Program-made: the position numbers and the translations under genes
In this document: positions 24,326 to 33,997 of the stretch, one piece after another
Position numbering within the stretch: position 1 is the stretch's first letter
Layout of the letters: the number at the start of each line of letters is the position of its first letter
Source: an uncultured Christensenella sp.
GTDB taxonomy: Bacteria; Bacillota; Clostridia; Christensenellales; CAG-917
Direction: 5' to 3'
DNA: 64,000 bases
Assembly (NCBI GenBank): GCA_910577815.1
Contig: CAJTNO010000005.1
Coordinates: forward strand, 1 to 64,000
The notes under the pieces: model-generated
The model's database searches: none
What the model was told of the DNA's origin: nothing
What the model saw: only the letters and a program-made list of their open reading frames with translations

Positions 24326-26476
24326 TTATCTGCGAATATCAATTATTCCGTTAATGCTTCTCAGCTTTTTAACCAATTCCTCTATATCGTTTACTCGCTT
24401 AACCCGTACGCTTATTATAATCTCGCCCAGTCCGTCCTTATCGTCTACCCTCGCGCTTGCCGAGGTTATTTCAAGCTTTGCGCCCGCAATATATGATGTA
24501 ATGGACGCAAGAAGTCCCGCCTTATTTTCGCACTTCATAGTAAGCGTTGCATTAAAGTATTCGTTGCCGTCATTATCCCAGCTGACCTGAATAAGACGTT
24601 CGTCCTCCATACCCTTTACGTTTGGACAGTCCGCTCTGTGAATGGATACGCCTCTGCCTCGTGAGATATATCCTATAATCGGGTCGCCCGGTATAGGCGA
24701 GCAGCACTGAGCCATACGAACGGTAAAATTGGCGTTTCCGTTGACAAGCACGCCGCTCTTCGAATGATGCGACTGCGGTATCGGCTTCTGCTCGGGCTTC
24801 TGCACTATCGCCTCTATAGACTGCGGCGCGGGAGTCTCCTTTTTAAAGGTCTCGATAATCTTTGACATTACCTGATTTGTAGTAAGTCCGCCGTAGCCGA
24901 TTTCCGCGTACAAATCCTCCTCGGTGTCCAGTCCGTGCCGTTGCAAAAAGCGCAACATCATATCGTGCGTCATAATGTCGGCAAGCGCGTATCCCCTGCG
25001 CTTTGCCTCGCGCTCGAGCATATCCTTTCCGCGCTCTATGTTTTCATCGCGCTTTTCTTTTTTGAAGTAAGCGCGGATTTTAGAACGCGCGGACGCCGTA
25101 CGCACAAACTTAAGCCAGTCGAAGCTCGGTCCCTTGGACGTAGACGAAGTTATTATTTCAACTATATCGCCGTTGGCAAGCTTGGTTGACAACGGCACAA
25201 TCTTTTTATTTATCTTTGCGCCTACGCACTTATTGCCTACCTGCGAATGGATTTTATATGCGAGGTCTACGGGCGTAGAGCCCACAGGCAAGCCGTGTAC
25301 GTCGCCCTTGGGAGTGAACACAAACACTTCGTCGTCAAAGACGTTTATCTTTATTGCGTCCATAAACTCCTTTGCGCCGTCTATATCCTTTTGCGCGTCC
25401 ATAACCTCGCGCAGCCAACGCACCTTGTTGTCAAGCTCGCTGTCGCTGCCCGTTGTGCCTTCCTTGTATTTCCAATGCGCGGCTATTCCGTATTCCGCTA
25501 TTCGATGCATCTCGTAGGTGCGAATTTGTATTTCAAACGTCTCGTTAAAGGGAGTTATAACCGTGGTATGCAGGGACTGATAATTGTTAGCCTTTGGCAT
25601 CGCGATATAGTCCTTAAACCTGCCGGGAATAGGCTTCCACATCGTGTGTATTTCACCGAGCATAGTATAGCAGTCCTTAACCGAATCTACTATTATCCTC
25701 ACAGCAAGCAAATCATAAATCTGGTCTATATCTATGTGCAGATTATGCATCTTTTTATATACAGAATAAAAATGCTTAGGTCTGCCGTTCACCTCGCCCT
25801 TTATATCCATCTCTTTCAGCTTTTCCACTATCTGCGCGCATACTGCGTCTAAAAAGCCCTGCCTTTCGCTACGCTTGGCGTTGACGGACTCGCTTATATA
25901 TTTGTACTCGTCCGAAAGCAGATATTTCATCGAGAGGTCCTCGAGCTCGCACTTAAAAAAGGATATTCCAAGTCTGCCCGCAAGAGGAGCGTATATATCC
26001 AAGGTTTCACGCGCTATACGCGCCTGTCTGTCCTTAGACAAAAATTGAAGCGAACGCATATTGTGCAGGCGGTCGGCAAGCTTGATTATTATTACGCGCA
26101 AATCCTTTGCCATCGCAATAAAAATCTTCCTGAAATTTTCAGCCTGCGCCTCCTCTCTGTTTACAAACTGAAGCTTATCGAGCTTTGTAACACCCTCCAC
26201 AAGCTCAAGTATTTCTTCTCCGAACAGCTCCTTAAGCTGTGCGGCGGTGACGTCGGTGTCCTCGAGAACGTCGTGCAGAAAAGCGGCTATAACCGTGGAG
26301 CTGTCAAAGCCGAAATTAGACAAAATATCAACAACCGCGCACGGATGAGTAAAATACTCCTCGCCCGAGCTTCTCGTCTGTCCGGAATGCGCGGTCTTGG
26401 CAAACTCATACGCCTTTTTAATTTCGGCGTACTTATCGGGATAAGTTCTTCTGAGTTTTACAAGCAGTTCTTCCAT
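24326..26476 (-). CDS. relA: Bifunctional (p)ppGpp synthetase/hydrolase Rel
   Basis: 716 residues. The HD hydrolase domain is intact (H44, H68-D69, ED at 72-73: HDVLEDT). The synthetase domain carries IPGRFKDYIAMPKANNYQSLH, whose RFKD (RxKD) motif is the bifunctional Rel type rather than the synthetase-only ExDD type. TGS (VFTPKGDVHGLPVGSTPVDLAY) and C-terminal ACT domains follow. It makes and destroys (p)ppGpp in response to uncharged tRNA on the ribosome. It follows recJ by 51 bases; the apt gene that usually sits between them is absent. Confidence 0.96.
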   Translation of the reverse strand: MEELLVKLRRTYPDKYAEIKKAYEFAKTAHSGQTRSSGEEYFTHPCAVVDILSNFGFDSSTVIAAFLHDVLEDTDVTAAQLKELFGEEILELVEGVTKLDKLQFVNREEAQAENFRKIFIAMAKDLRVIIIKLADRLHNMRSLQFLSKDRQARIARETLDIYAPLAGRLGISFFKCELEDLSMKYLLSDEYKYISESVNAKRSERQGFLDAVCAQIVEKLKEMDIKGEVNGRPKHFYSVYKKMHNLHIDIDQIYDLLAVRIIVDSVKDCYTMLGEIHTMWKPIPGRFKDYIAMPKANNYQSLHTTVITPFNETFEIQIRTYEMHRIAEYGIAAHWKYKEGTTGSDSELDNKVRWLREVMDAQKDIDGAKEFMDAIKINVFDDEVFVFTPKGDVHGLPVGSTPVDLAYKIHSQVGNKCVGAKINKKIVPLSTKLANGDIVEIITSSTSKGPSFDWLKFVRTASARSKIRAYFKKEKRDENIERGKDMLEREAKRRGYALADIMTHDMMLRFLQRHGLDTEEDLYAEIGYGGLTTNQVMSKIIETFKKETPAPQSIEAIVQKPEQKPIPQSHHSKSGVLVNGNANFTVRMAQCCSPIPGDPIIGYISRGRGVSIHRADCPNVKGMEDERLIQVSWDNDGNEYFNATLTMKCENKAGLLASITSYIAGAKLEITSASARVDDKDGLGEIIISVRVKRVNDIEELVKKLRSINGIIDIRR

Positions 26477-26527
26477 ACTCCCCAGCCTCCACTTGATATT
26501 TTATCAAACCTTTGCGGATTTCTCAAT

Positions 26528-28828
26528 TCAATTTTTAAAATGCTCTATATTTCTGTACGCCTGCGAGTTTTCAAGCGCAACCGACTTTTTTGTTATCAAC
26601 AGTTCGCCGCGCTCGCCGATATCTGCCAATCCGAGCTGTCCGAATATTTTAAGCGCAAGCGCGAGCTTACTTTCGGACGTTTTATATCTATCGTTCACCT
26701 GAATGTATAAAGCGCGCGGATTGCTTGCTTTAGCCTTTCCCGCCGCAATCTGCGCAAGAGCCTTATAAATATTACGCAGCTCATCGTCGCTTACGGCAAT
26801 GGGCTTAGCGGTGCAATCCGTTATAGCACAGCAATGCCTTGCGTTAGCCGCCAAATACGCTATATATCCTTCCGTCAACGGAGCGCCCGCAACAACAACC
26901 TCGTCATAATACCCAAAATCGAATTCCTTACAGGGACAAACCACAACGCAGTTCTTGGGATTAAGCTCCGCTACGTTGCCGACAAATACGGGCAAGCCGC
27001 GTATCAGCTCGCTGCCGTCGCATAAGCTTTCGTAATCCGACTGTGAAAAGCATACTATAACCGTGCCGAAAGGCGACAACTCTATTTTCTTATCTATATT
27101 ATCGATACTTACGCGCGATATATACGCCGAGCCCGTGTAATCGAGATGATGCAGATTAAGACAATCCGCTTCGTCGGCAGTAAGCAGTATTTCTTTAAAT
27201 TCTATCGAGCGTAGAATTCCCTGCGCCGTGAGTTTATTGCGGAAGCAGTTGATATCCAGCGCCACGTCATAGCATATTTTGCCTGTTTTTGCCGCAAGAG
27301 CCTCGCCGTAATTATAAAATCCGACAATATCCAAGTTCGGCAACGCGCATTTTACGTGCTTGGAATAGCCTATTCTGTCAAATCTAAGACCGTCGGCATC
27401 AATCAGAAAATTCGGACGCGAATTCCCATATCCTACAGGCTGCATCAGCTCAAGCTCTTTGGCAAAGCCCAGAAAATTAAAATCCGTCGGGAGCTTCATT
27501 TCACAAGCAGTATCGGGTATAAATTCCGATAACGAATGCTCCTGCAATATAAGCCTGTCAGCTTCTTTTTTAAACTGCTCGAGGTTGCCGAGCTCGATAC
27601 TTACGCCTGCCGCCTGAGCGTGTCCTCCGAATGACGTAAAATATCCGCTCAGCTTACAGAACAGCTCAAATATATTTATAGACGATATGCTACGCGCAGA
27701 ACCCTTAAGTTTATCGCCGTCCTTAGCAAAAAGCACGGCAGGTCTTTTGAATTCCTCAACAAGCTTGGACGCCGCTATTCCAAGCACGCCCGCCTCCCAG
27801 TTTTCACTGTAAAGCGCAATAATCCCCGTTCTTGCAAAGTCAACGCCCTTAAGCATCCGCTTTGCATCGTCAACTACAGCTTCGCAAAGCTCCTGCCTTT
27901 TTAAATTGTCCCTAATCAACTCCTCCGATAGAGTTTTGAGCATAAAATAGTCGTCATCCAAAAACAAATCGACAACCTTCATAGCGGATTTTAAACGCCC
28001 CGCCGCGTTTATCCTCGGAGCAAGACGGAACATTACGTTCTGCGAGTTTACTTCGTCCTCTCCGAGCAAGAATTTTAAACCTTTTCTTGTTGTTTTGCGT
28101 ATTTGCTTTAATCCATAATACGCAATTATTCGGTTATCATCCTTTAGAGGCACTACGTCCGCAATGGTTGCAATAGCCGCTATGTCCAAATACTTGCACG
28201 CCTCGTCGACGCCGGCCATAGCTTCAACCAGCTTAAGCGCCACGCCTGCGCCGCAATACTCGTAAAAGCCCGTACAGTTTAGCTTCGGGTCTACTACTAT
28301 GCAGTTAGGCACACAATCCTGCGGCTCGTGGTGGTCGGTGACTATCGTATCTATACCCTTTAAACCGAGATACTTAATTTCTTCCGCGGCTGTTATCCCG
28401 CAATCCACGGTGATTATAAGATTAGGTTGCCTGCTTGCAATTATTCTGTCCAAAGCGGACACCGATACTCCGTAGCCGTCGCGGTTGCGGTCGGGAATAA
28501 AATATGCGACGTCGGCTTTATCGCGCAAATAAAGCATAAGGATTGAAACAGCGCAAATTCCGTCGCAGTCGTAATCTCCGTATATAAGAATTTTTTCGCC
28601 TTTATCTATTGCCTCGCGTACGCGCGCGACAGCCCTGTCCATACCGCCTATGTCATAAGGCGACGACATATCGGAAACGGACGGATATAAATAGGCTTTT
28701 AACTGTTCGTCCTTAAATCCGCGCCCAATCAGCAAACGCATAAACGTCTCGGATATTCCGAGTTCTTTGGCAAGGCGCTTATGTTCTTGCGTCAAATTGA
28801 AATTTTGCGTTTTGATTGTATAGCTCAT
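26528..28828 (-). CDS. recJ: Single-stranded-DNA-specific exonuclease RecJ
   Basis: 766 residues. RecJ is a 5'-3' exonuclease used in recombination and mismatch repair. DHH-family motifs: GDYDCDGICA (D85, D87, D89), DCGI, DHHEPQ near 160, and the DHHA1 motif GGHAQAAG. A C-terminal extension of about 200 residues beyond the OB domain is typical of Firmicutes RecJ. The start ATG at 28828 has a weak ribosome binding site. It lies downstream of secF across two hairpins, so it probably has its own start in the 28.85-kb gap. Confidence 0.95.
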   Translation of the reverse strand: MSYTIKTQNFNLTQEHKRLAKELGISETFMRLLIGRGFKDEQLKAYLYPSVSDMSSPYDIGGMDRAVARVREAIDKGEKILIYGDYDCDGICAVSILMLYLRDKADVAYFIPDRNRDGYGVSVSALDRIIASRQPNLIITVDCGITAAEEIKYLGLKGIDTIVTDHHEPQDCVPNCIVVDPKLNCTGFYEYCGAGVALKLVEAMAGVDEACKYLDIAAIATIADVVPLKDDNRIIAYYGLKQIRKTTRKGLKFLLGEDEVNSQNVMFRLAPRINAAGRLKSAMKVVDLFLDDDYFMLKTLSEELIRDNLKRQELCEAVVDDAKRMLKGVDFARTGIIALYSENWEAGVLGIAASKLVEEFKRPAVLFAKDGDKLKGSARSISSINIFELFCKLSGYFTSFGGHAQAAGVSIELGNLEQFKKEADRLILQEHSLSEFIPDTACEMKLPTDFNFLGFAKELELMQPVGYGNSRPNFLIDADGLRFDRIGYSKHVKCALPNLDIVGFYNYGEALAAKTGKICYDVALDINCFRNKLTAQGILRSIEFKEILLTADEADCLNLHHLDYTGSAYISRVSIDNIDKKIELSPFGTVIVCFSQSDYESLCDGSELIRGLPVFVGNVAELNPKNCVVVCPCKEFDFGYYDEVVVAGAPLTEGYIAYLAANARHCCAITDCTAKPIAVSDDELRNIYKALAQIAAGKAKASNPRALYIQVNDRYKTSESKLALALKIFGQLGLADIGERGELLITKKSVALENSQAYRNIEHFKN

Positions 28829-28887
28829 AATTGACCGTAGCCGAATAATATCTGATACTATATAAAATAATACCTATATATCCTTTT

Positions 28888-28952
28888 ATAATATTAAATC
28901 GGCTAATCATAGCCGATTTAATATTATTTCGCCCCCGCTTAATGCGAGGGCG
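28888..28952 (-). terminator. Tandem hairpins after secF
   Basis: Two hairpins lie between secF and recJ. The nearer has 9-bp arms with one mismatch (28930-28938/28944-28952); the farther has 17-bp perfect arms and a 6-base loop (28888-28904/28911-28927). The minus-strand sequence after each is AT-rich, and the second ends in TATTATAAAAG. Confidence 0.6.
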
Positions 28953-28957
28953 TGTTA

Positions 28958-30124
28958 TTATTTCTTTTTGAAGGTCGTGTTTTTCTTTTTATACTTATAC
29001 ACAGGCTTCTTAGGCGGTTGCTTCTGAACAGGCTTATCCATACTCGCAACAGCGGCGGAGGAAGTATTCTTGTTTGTTATTACAATCTGTTCTTCATCCT
29101 CATCCTTTTCATAAGAAATCGCATTGCGCTTAAAATATTTTTCCTTAGTCTTGTCAAACGACGCGCTCATAGCAGACCATAGCGGAGTCGCAAGACAAAC
29201 GGACGAATACATACCTGCCAACAAGCCGAGAATAATCGGCACGCAGAATTCTCTTATCGAGTCGCTGCCGAGAATGGCAAGGAATATAACCGTAACCATA
29301 GTGGTAAACGTGGTATATACCGAACGCGTAAACGTACTGCGCACTGCCGTATCGCCGATGCCCTTATAGTCGATATTCTTCTGTCCCTTAAGAGGCTTTA
29401 ACGATTCGCGGCAACGGTCGAATATGATAATCGTATTGTTTATAGAGTACGCGATGATAGTTATCATAGCCGCGACGTACGCGCTGTTAATCTGCACTCT
29501 GCAAATGACCGTGAGAGCAAACATTATCACAACGTCGTGGATAAGCGCTATGATAGCCGCAAATCCGCTCATAAGAGTAAATCTGATAATGATATAGATA
29601 AGTATCAGAATAACGGATACGGTAAGCGCTATAGCCGCTTTGGAAAGCAAATCCTGAGCCGCGGTTGCGCCGATTGACTCATAGCCGACGTTGTTTACTC
29701 TGTCGGGATAGAGATTGTCGACTGCTTCGCGTATCTTTTCGTTAAGCTCGTTTATTTCGACGTCGTTATTAGATATATTCTTATACCTAAAGGAGATTGC
29801 GGATTTTTCAATCGCGTTTGCCTGCTGTAGCTGCGAATAGCTGACTACAACGCCGAATTTTTGAATTTCATTGGTGATATTGGCGCGGTTTATTTCGTAG
29901 TTATTTACCGCCTCCTCGCCGAGCGTTACGGTAAGAATCGTACCGCCCTCAAAGTCGATACCGATACCGACAGCGTCCGTAAAGTTACCTGTCGGAGCGC
30001 CGAGCGCTACTACGACAATCAACGCAACGATTACTATTACAAAAGGTACTATGCCGAATATCTTTGCGTACTTGCTTACGCTGAAGCCCCTGCAAAGGTT
30101 GCGGAAATTATTTGCTTTATTCAT
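28958..30124 (-). CDS. secF: Protein translocase subunit SecF
   Basis: 388 residues. SecF with SecD uses the proton-motive force to help SecYEG export. First helix at about 20-45, then a periplasmic-side domain (GIDFEGGTILTVTLG), then five helices including LIHDVVIMFALT and the IIFDRCRESLKPLKG signature. A basic, Lys-rich cytoplasmic tail of about 70 residues extends beyond the usual end (KPVYKYKKKNTTFKKK). It starts 2 bases after secD stops, with an AAGGAGG. Confidence 0.95.
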   Translation of the reverse strand: MNKANNFRNLCRGFSVSKYAKIFGIVPFVIVIVALIVVVALGAPTGNFTDAVGIGIDFEGGTILTVTLGEEAVNNYEINRANITNEIQKFGVVVSYSQLQQANAIEKSAISFRYKNISNNDVEINELNEKIREAVDNLYPDRVNNVGYESIGATAAQDLLSKAAIALTVSVILILIYIIIRFTLMSGFAAIIALIHDVVIMFALTVICRVQINSAYVAAMITIIAYSINNTIIIFDRCRESLKPLKGQKNIDYKGIGDTAVRSTFTRSVYTTFTTMVTVIFLAILGSDSIREFCVPIILGLLAGMYSSVCLATPLWSAMSASFDKTKEKYFKRNAISYEKDEDEEQIVITNKNTSSAAVASMDKPVQKQPPKKPVYKYKKKNTTFKKK

Positions 30125-30126
30125 AA

Positions 30127-31488
30127 TCAGACGCCCTCCTTTGCGGTTGCCGCAGGAGCGGTCTTCTTATCATTCTCTGCAACGATTTTATCCTCGTCCT
30201 CCTGCTTGCGCTTGAGCCCGTAGAATTTTTCGCTCTTGCTGTTAAGCGGCATAAAGCACTTGAGCACGAGCCTTGTAATTACAAGCGATGTGAACATTGA
30301 GAGGATAATACCTATAAACAGCGTTACGGCGAAGCCTACGATTGAGGCGGAGCCCAAAATCCAAAGCACTATCGCACCGATAAGAGTTGTTACGTTACCG
30401 TCGATAATAGCCGCGGTCGAACGTCTGAAGCCGTCCTTGATTGCCGTCTGTATCGGCTTGGTGGAGCGACCGTATTCGTCCTTAATTCTCTCGAATATAA
30501 TTACGTTTGCGTCAACCGCCATACCGATTGAAAGCAGCAGACCTGCGATACCGGGCAGCGTGAGCTGTACCCAAGGCAGAACTGCGCAGAACCAAAGCAG
30601 AAGCACGATGTAAACGCAAAGCGCAAGGTCGGCGGCAAGACCGAGACCGCGATAGATTATAGCAAGGAATATGAATATGATAGCTACGCCGACGATACCC
30701 GCGATGAGCGCGGTATTTATTGAATTTTCACCGAGTGTAGCGGATATATTTCTTACCTCGGTTTGTCTTATCTTAACACCGAAGGTACCGGACTGCAAGC
30801 GCGTTGCAAAGTCGAGAGCCTCCTGATAGGTATATCCGTTGTTTCCGCTTGTGATAATCGCGTTGCCGTTGGTAATCTGCGAGTTGACGTTTACCTGCGT
30901 ATATTTCTCACCGTCGATGTAGATATATATGGCTTTATTGAGGTAATCGCTTGTAACCTTGGAGAAAGCCTCGGTACCCTCCTCGTTAAATCTCAGACCT
31001 ACGGCATAGTTATTCTTTTCGTCGATGGTGACGTAAGCCGATTCAAGGTGGTCGCGACCGACTATTAAGTTAGCCGCGTTACGGTCGTCCTCGCCCTTGA
31101 ACTCGAGCGTAGCGGGACGTCCGATAAGGCTTAAAACTCTTTCGGGGTCCTCTACGTCGGGAACCTCGACGCGGATAGTAATATTACCGTTGCTGTTGGT
31201 ACCCTTGGTAACCGTTGATTCCGTATAGCCCTTGGATACGAGCAGGCTCTGCAGGGAGCTGACCGTACCGTCTACACGCGTTTCCAAATCGTCAAATTCA
31301 TCGGGAAGGACTTCAAACACCGCGGACACGCCGCCCGACATATCGAGACCGAGCTTGATAGTCTTGGCGTAGCCGGTGTAGTCATAGACCGTATCCGCAA
31401 TCGGGAAAGACACGACCGCGAAAACCGCCATCAAAATGATGAAGATGCCTATGACGGATAAGACGACGATTGATTTCTTTTTGTTCAC
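30127..31488 (-). CDS. secD: Protein translocase subunit SecD
   Basis: 453 residues from a GTG at 31488. GGAGG lies exactly eight bases upstream of this GTG; an upstream in-frame ATG would put the ribosome binding site inside the coding region. The first helix is followed by GLDMSGGVSAVFEV, the large extracytoplasmic domain, and a helix bundle with GLLLSIGMAVDANVIIFERIKDE split as usual around the DANVIIFERI motif. Works with SecF at SecYEG. A strong promoter stands at 31520-31548. Confidence 0.95.
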   Translation of the reverse strand: MNKKKSIVVLSVIGIFIILMAVFAVVSFPIADTVYDYTGYAKTIKLGLDMSGGVSAVFEVLPDEFDDLETRVDGTVSSLQSLLVSKGYTESTVTKGTNSNGNITIRVEVPDVEDPERVLSLIGRPATLEFKGEDDRNAANLIVGRDHLESAYVTIDEKNNYAVGLRFNEEGTEAFSKVTSDYLNKAIYIYIDGEKYTQVNVNSQITNGNAIITSGNNGYTYQEALDFATRLQSGTFGVKIRQTEVRNISATLGENSINTALIAGIVGVAIIFIFLAIIYRGLGLAADLALCVYIVLLLWFCAVLPWVQLTLPGIAGLLLSIGMAVDANVIIFERIKDEYGRSTKPIQTAIKDGFRRSTAAIIDGNVTTLIGAIVLWILGSASIVGFAVTLFIGIILSMFTSLVITRLVLKCFMPLNSKSEKFYGLKRKQEDEDKIVAENDKKTAPAATAKEGV

Positions 31489-31519
31489 AGGAAGAACCTC
31501 CATATAGTAAAACATAGAT

Positions 31520-31548
31520 ATTATACATATAATAATTTACTAAGTCAA
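31520..31548 (-). promoter_or_regulatory. secD: Promoter of secD-secF
   Basis: Minus strand TTGACT (31548-31543), 17-base spacer, perfect TATAAT (31525-31520), about 30 bases upstream of the GTG start. Confidence 0.75.
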
Positions 31549-31644
31549 CAAATAACTTACCCGTATAGGCATTTTTTAACCTTAAAAATACACAAAATTC
31601 GGCTATATGCGCATAGGCCTGCAAAAGCGGGCATAGTCTTTGGT

Positions 31645-32043
31645 ATGGAAAAAACAACTAATTTTAAAAACGATTTGCTTGACGTATTAAAAGCCGTACT
31701 GTTTTCGACGCTGATATCGCTTGGATTGATACTGATTTTTGCAATAATAATCAAGTTTGCATCCCTGCCTAACAGCGCGATAATGCCCGTAAATATTGCG
31801 ATAAAGATAGTATCGCTTCTTGTAGGCGTGCTTATCGGATTTAAAAATCTGTCCAACGGACTGCTTAAGGGAGCGATAACGGGACTTGTATATATGCTGT
31901 TTACCTTCTTTATCTTTGCGGCGCTTGCGGCTTTCAAGGACGTAAAGTTCAGCTGGATAGACCTGATTACCCTGCCCGTAGTCGGAGCTATATCGGGAAT
32001 ACTTGCAGTAAACGTAAAAAGCCACAGACGCAATCGCAGATAA
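31645..32043 (+). CDS. TIGR04086-type small membrane protein
   Basis: 132 residues with four predicted transmembrane helices (about 17-40, 48-68, 72-95, 108-125) and a basic tail (KSHRRNRR). Size, helix pattern and the location beside yajC/secD match the TIGR04086 family of Clostridia, whose function is unknown. It is on the plus strand, divergent from secD and convergent with yajC, and shares a terminator with yajC. Confidence 0.7.
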   Translation: MEKTTNFKNDLLDVLKAVLFSTLISLGLILIFAIIIKFASLPNSAIMPVNIAIKIVSLLVGVLIGFKNLSNGLLKGAITGLVYMLFTFFIFAALAAFKDVKFSWIDLITLPVVGAISGILAVNVKSHRRNRR

Positions 32044-32123
32044 AAGAGATTAAAAGCTCCTCCGCACGCAAAGCGTACGGCGGATTTACTTATTGCATCA
32101 GTATGATATATCAATTTCACCAA

Positions 32124-32156
32124 CAAAAAAAATCACGCGCTTCGTGCGCGTGATTT
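32124..32156. terminator. Two-way terminator between TIGR04086 gene and yajC
   Basis: Perfect 11-bp arms (32130-32140 and 32146-32156) with a 5-base loop. A run of seven T follows on the minus strand; TTTCTTATT on the plus strand. Confidence 0.85.
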
Positions 32157-32186
32157 CTTATTCACACTTCTTAATATTTATATTGT

Positions 32187-32723
32187 TTAAAATGGTTTGT
32201 CGAGGTCCGAAAGAGAGGACTTTTCCTCGGGCATATTGCTGCTGCTTTCGTAATTATGAATATCCTCGATATGGTCGTGGTCCTCCTCGGGAGCCGCGGT
32301 TTCCGTAAGTGTAGACTCTACAGGCTTTTCCTCTGTAATAGCGGGGATTTCCTCGGTTGTTATAGGCGTAGCATCCGCTGCGGGAGCAGGCGCGTTTACG
32401 CTTTCAAGCACATAGCCTACCGCCTTTCTGTCTATAACGATAAGAGTAGGATTGCTTTCGGTGCCGACGTTGATGATAAGAGTGTTATCGGTGTTGACCT
32501 GAGTAATTCTGCCCACAAGACCGCCGACGGTCATAAGCTTTGTGCCGACTGCGAGAGAACTCATCATTTTTTGCTGTTCCTTCTGACGCTTTTTCTGAGG
32601 AACGATTGTAAGGACTACCATAAGAACGATAACGACGCCGATGATAACCCACATTACCCAACTGCTTGTGCCTCCGCCTGCCGCGGCGCCTTCTTCAGCT
32701 GCGAGAAGTAAGTTTAATAACAT
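32187..32723 (-). CDS. yajC: Preprotein translocase subunit YajC
   Basis: 178 residues, longer than typical (about 90-110) because of an acidic, low-complexity tail from about residue 110 (Pro/Ala/Glu-rich). One helix (about 20-42, WVMWVIIGVVIVLMVVLTIV) is followed by PQKKRQKEQQKMMSSLAVGTK in parts and the conserved MTVGGLVGRITQV. Member of the SecDF-YajC accessory complex. It lies downstream of tgt, as in many bacteria. Confidence 0.92.
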   Translation of the reverse strand: MLLNLLLAAEEGAAAGGGTSSWVMWVIIGVVIVLMVVLTIVPQKKRQKEQQKMMSSLAVGTKLMTVGGLVGRITQVNTDNTLIINVGTESNPTLIVIDRKAVGYVLESVNAPAPAADATPITTEEIPAITEEKPVESTLTETAAPEEDHDHIEDIHNYESSSNMPEEKSSLSDLDKPF

Positions 32724-32781
32724 ATTTTGCTCCTTTGATATTTCGGTTTATTGAATTCGTTTTTTACGCGATTACTCGGTT

Positions 32782-32810
32782 ATCATACACTATGCTAAAA
32801 AAAATAGCAA
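32782..32810 (-). promoter_or_regulatory. yajC: Promoter of yajC
   Basis: Minus strand TTGCTA (32810-32805), 17-base spacer, TATGAT (32787-32782), 59 bases upstream of the start. Confidence 0.55.
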
Positions 32811-32864
32811 GAGAATAATGATAAGTTTAAATAATTAAACGCAATTTAATTGTTGCCGCATAAA

Positions 32865-33968
32865 TCAGCCCTTATACTGAGCCATAAATTCTTTTCTGAA
32901 CTCGTCGTAGCGGTCCTGCATAATCGCCGCGCGCACGTCGGCAGCGAGCCTTTCGAGAAAGCGGATATTGTGAATGGACAGCAGCCGTCCGCCCATAATC
33001 TCGTCCGCCTTAATCAGGTGACGGATATAAGCGCGAGTGAAATTTTTGCAGGCATAGCAATCGCAATTCTCGTCTATAGGAGTGAAATCCTCCGCATAAG
33101 GAGCGTTGCGTATAGTCAAAAAACCTTCGTTCACCATAGCCGTGCCGTTTCTTGCAATGCGCGTGGGAAGCACGCAGTCAAACATATCCACTCCCCTCGC
33201 GACGCCCTCCACAAAATAATCGGCAGTGCCCACGCCCATAAGATAATGCGGCTGCTCCTTGGGCAGAATAGGCTGAAGCACGTCGAGCATCTCATACATA
33301 ACCTCCGCGCTTTCTCCCACCGAAAGTCCGCCAATCGCAACCCCGCACTTGCAGTACGGAACCGTCCTTTCCGCGCTCTCCTTTCTCAGGTCGGAAAAAA
33401 CGTTTCCCTGAACTATAGGAAATAGCGTCTGATGCGGCTTAAGCTCATATTTCGAGCATCTATCCAACCATTTTAACGTGCGCTCCATAGCTTCGCGAGC
33501 TTTGTCGTGCGATATGTCGGGAGCAGTACACTCGTCGAATGCCATAACAATATCCGAGCCTAACGCGCGCTGAACCTCCATAGATTTTTCAGGCGAAAAG
33601 AAATGCTTGCTGCCGTCTATAAAGCTGCTGAACTCCGCGCCCTCGTCCGTAATCTTGCGCAGGGAAGAAAGCGAAAACACCTGAAATCCTCCGCTGTCGG
33701 TCAGGATTGCGCCGTCCCAGTTCATAAATTTATGCAAGCCCCCCGCCCTCTCTATCAGCTCGTGACCGGGACGGAGGTACAGGTGGTATGTATTGGACAG
33801 CAGTATCTGCGCGCCCGTCGCCTTGACCTCCTCGGGAGCAAGTCCTTTGACCGTAGCCTTTGTGCCTACGGGCATAAAGCAGGGAGTGTCTATAACGCCG
33901 TGCTCGGTGTATAGCCTGCCTACTCTCGCGCCCGTCTTTTTGTCCTCGTGTATAAGTTCAAATCTCAT
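32865..33968 (-). CDS. tgt: Queuine tRNA-ribosyltransferase
   Basis: 367 residues. Exchanges G34 for preQ1 in tRNAs for Asp, Asn, His and Tyr. Catalytic and binding motifs: ILTDSGGFQVFSL, VMAFDECTAP, GGLSVGE, and DCVLPTRIARNG holding the nucleophile. The zinc site CDCYACKNFTRAYIRHL plus a later His is complete. The start has AAGGTGA. It forms an operon with queA (29-base gap), which acts next in queuosine synthesis. Confidence 0.97.
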   Translation of the reverse strand: MRFELIHEDKKTGARVGRLYTEHGVIDTPCFMPVGTKATVKGLAPEEVKATGAQILLSNTYHLYLRPGHELIERAGGLHKFMNWDGAILTDSGGFQVFSLSSLRKITDEGAEFSSFIDGSKHFFSPEKSMEVQRALGSDIVMAFDECTAPDISHDKAREAMERTLKWLDRCSKYELKPHQTLFPIVQGNVFSDLRKESAERTVPYCKCGVAIGGLSVGESAEVMYEMLDVLQPILPKEQPHYLMGVGTADYFVEGVARGVDMFDCVLPTRIARNGTAMVNEGFLTIRNAPYAEDFTPIDENCDCYACKNFTRAYIRHLIKADEIMGGRLLSIHNIRFLERLAADVRAAIMQDRYDEFRKEFMAQYKG

Positions 33969-33997
33969 ATAATCACCTTGTATCCGTATATTTTAAA

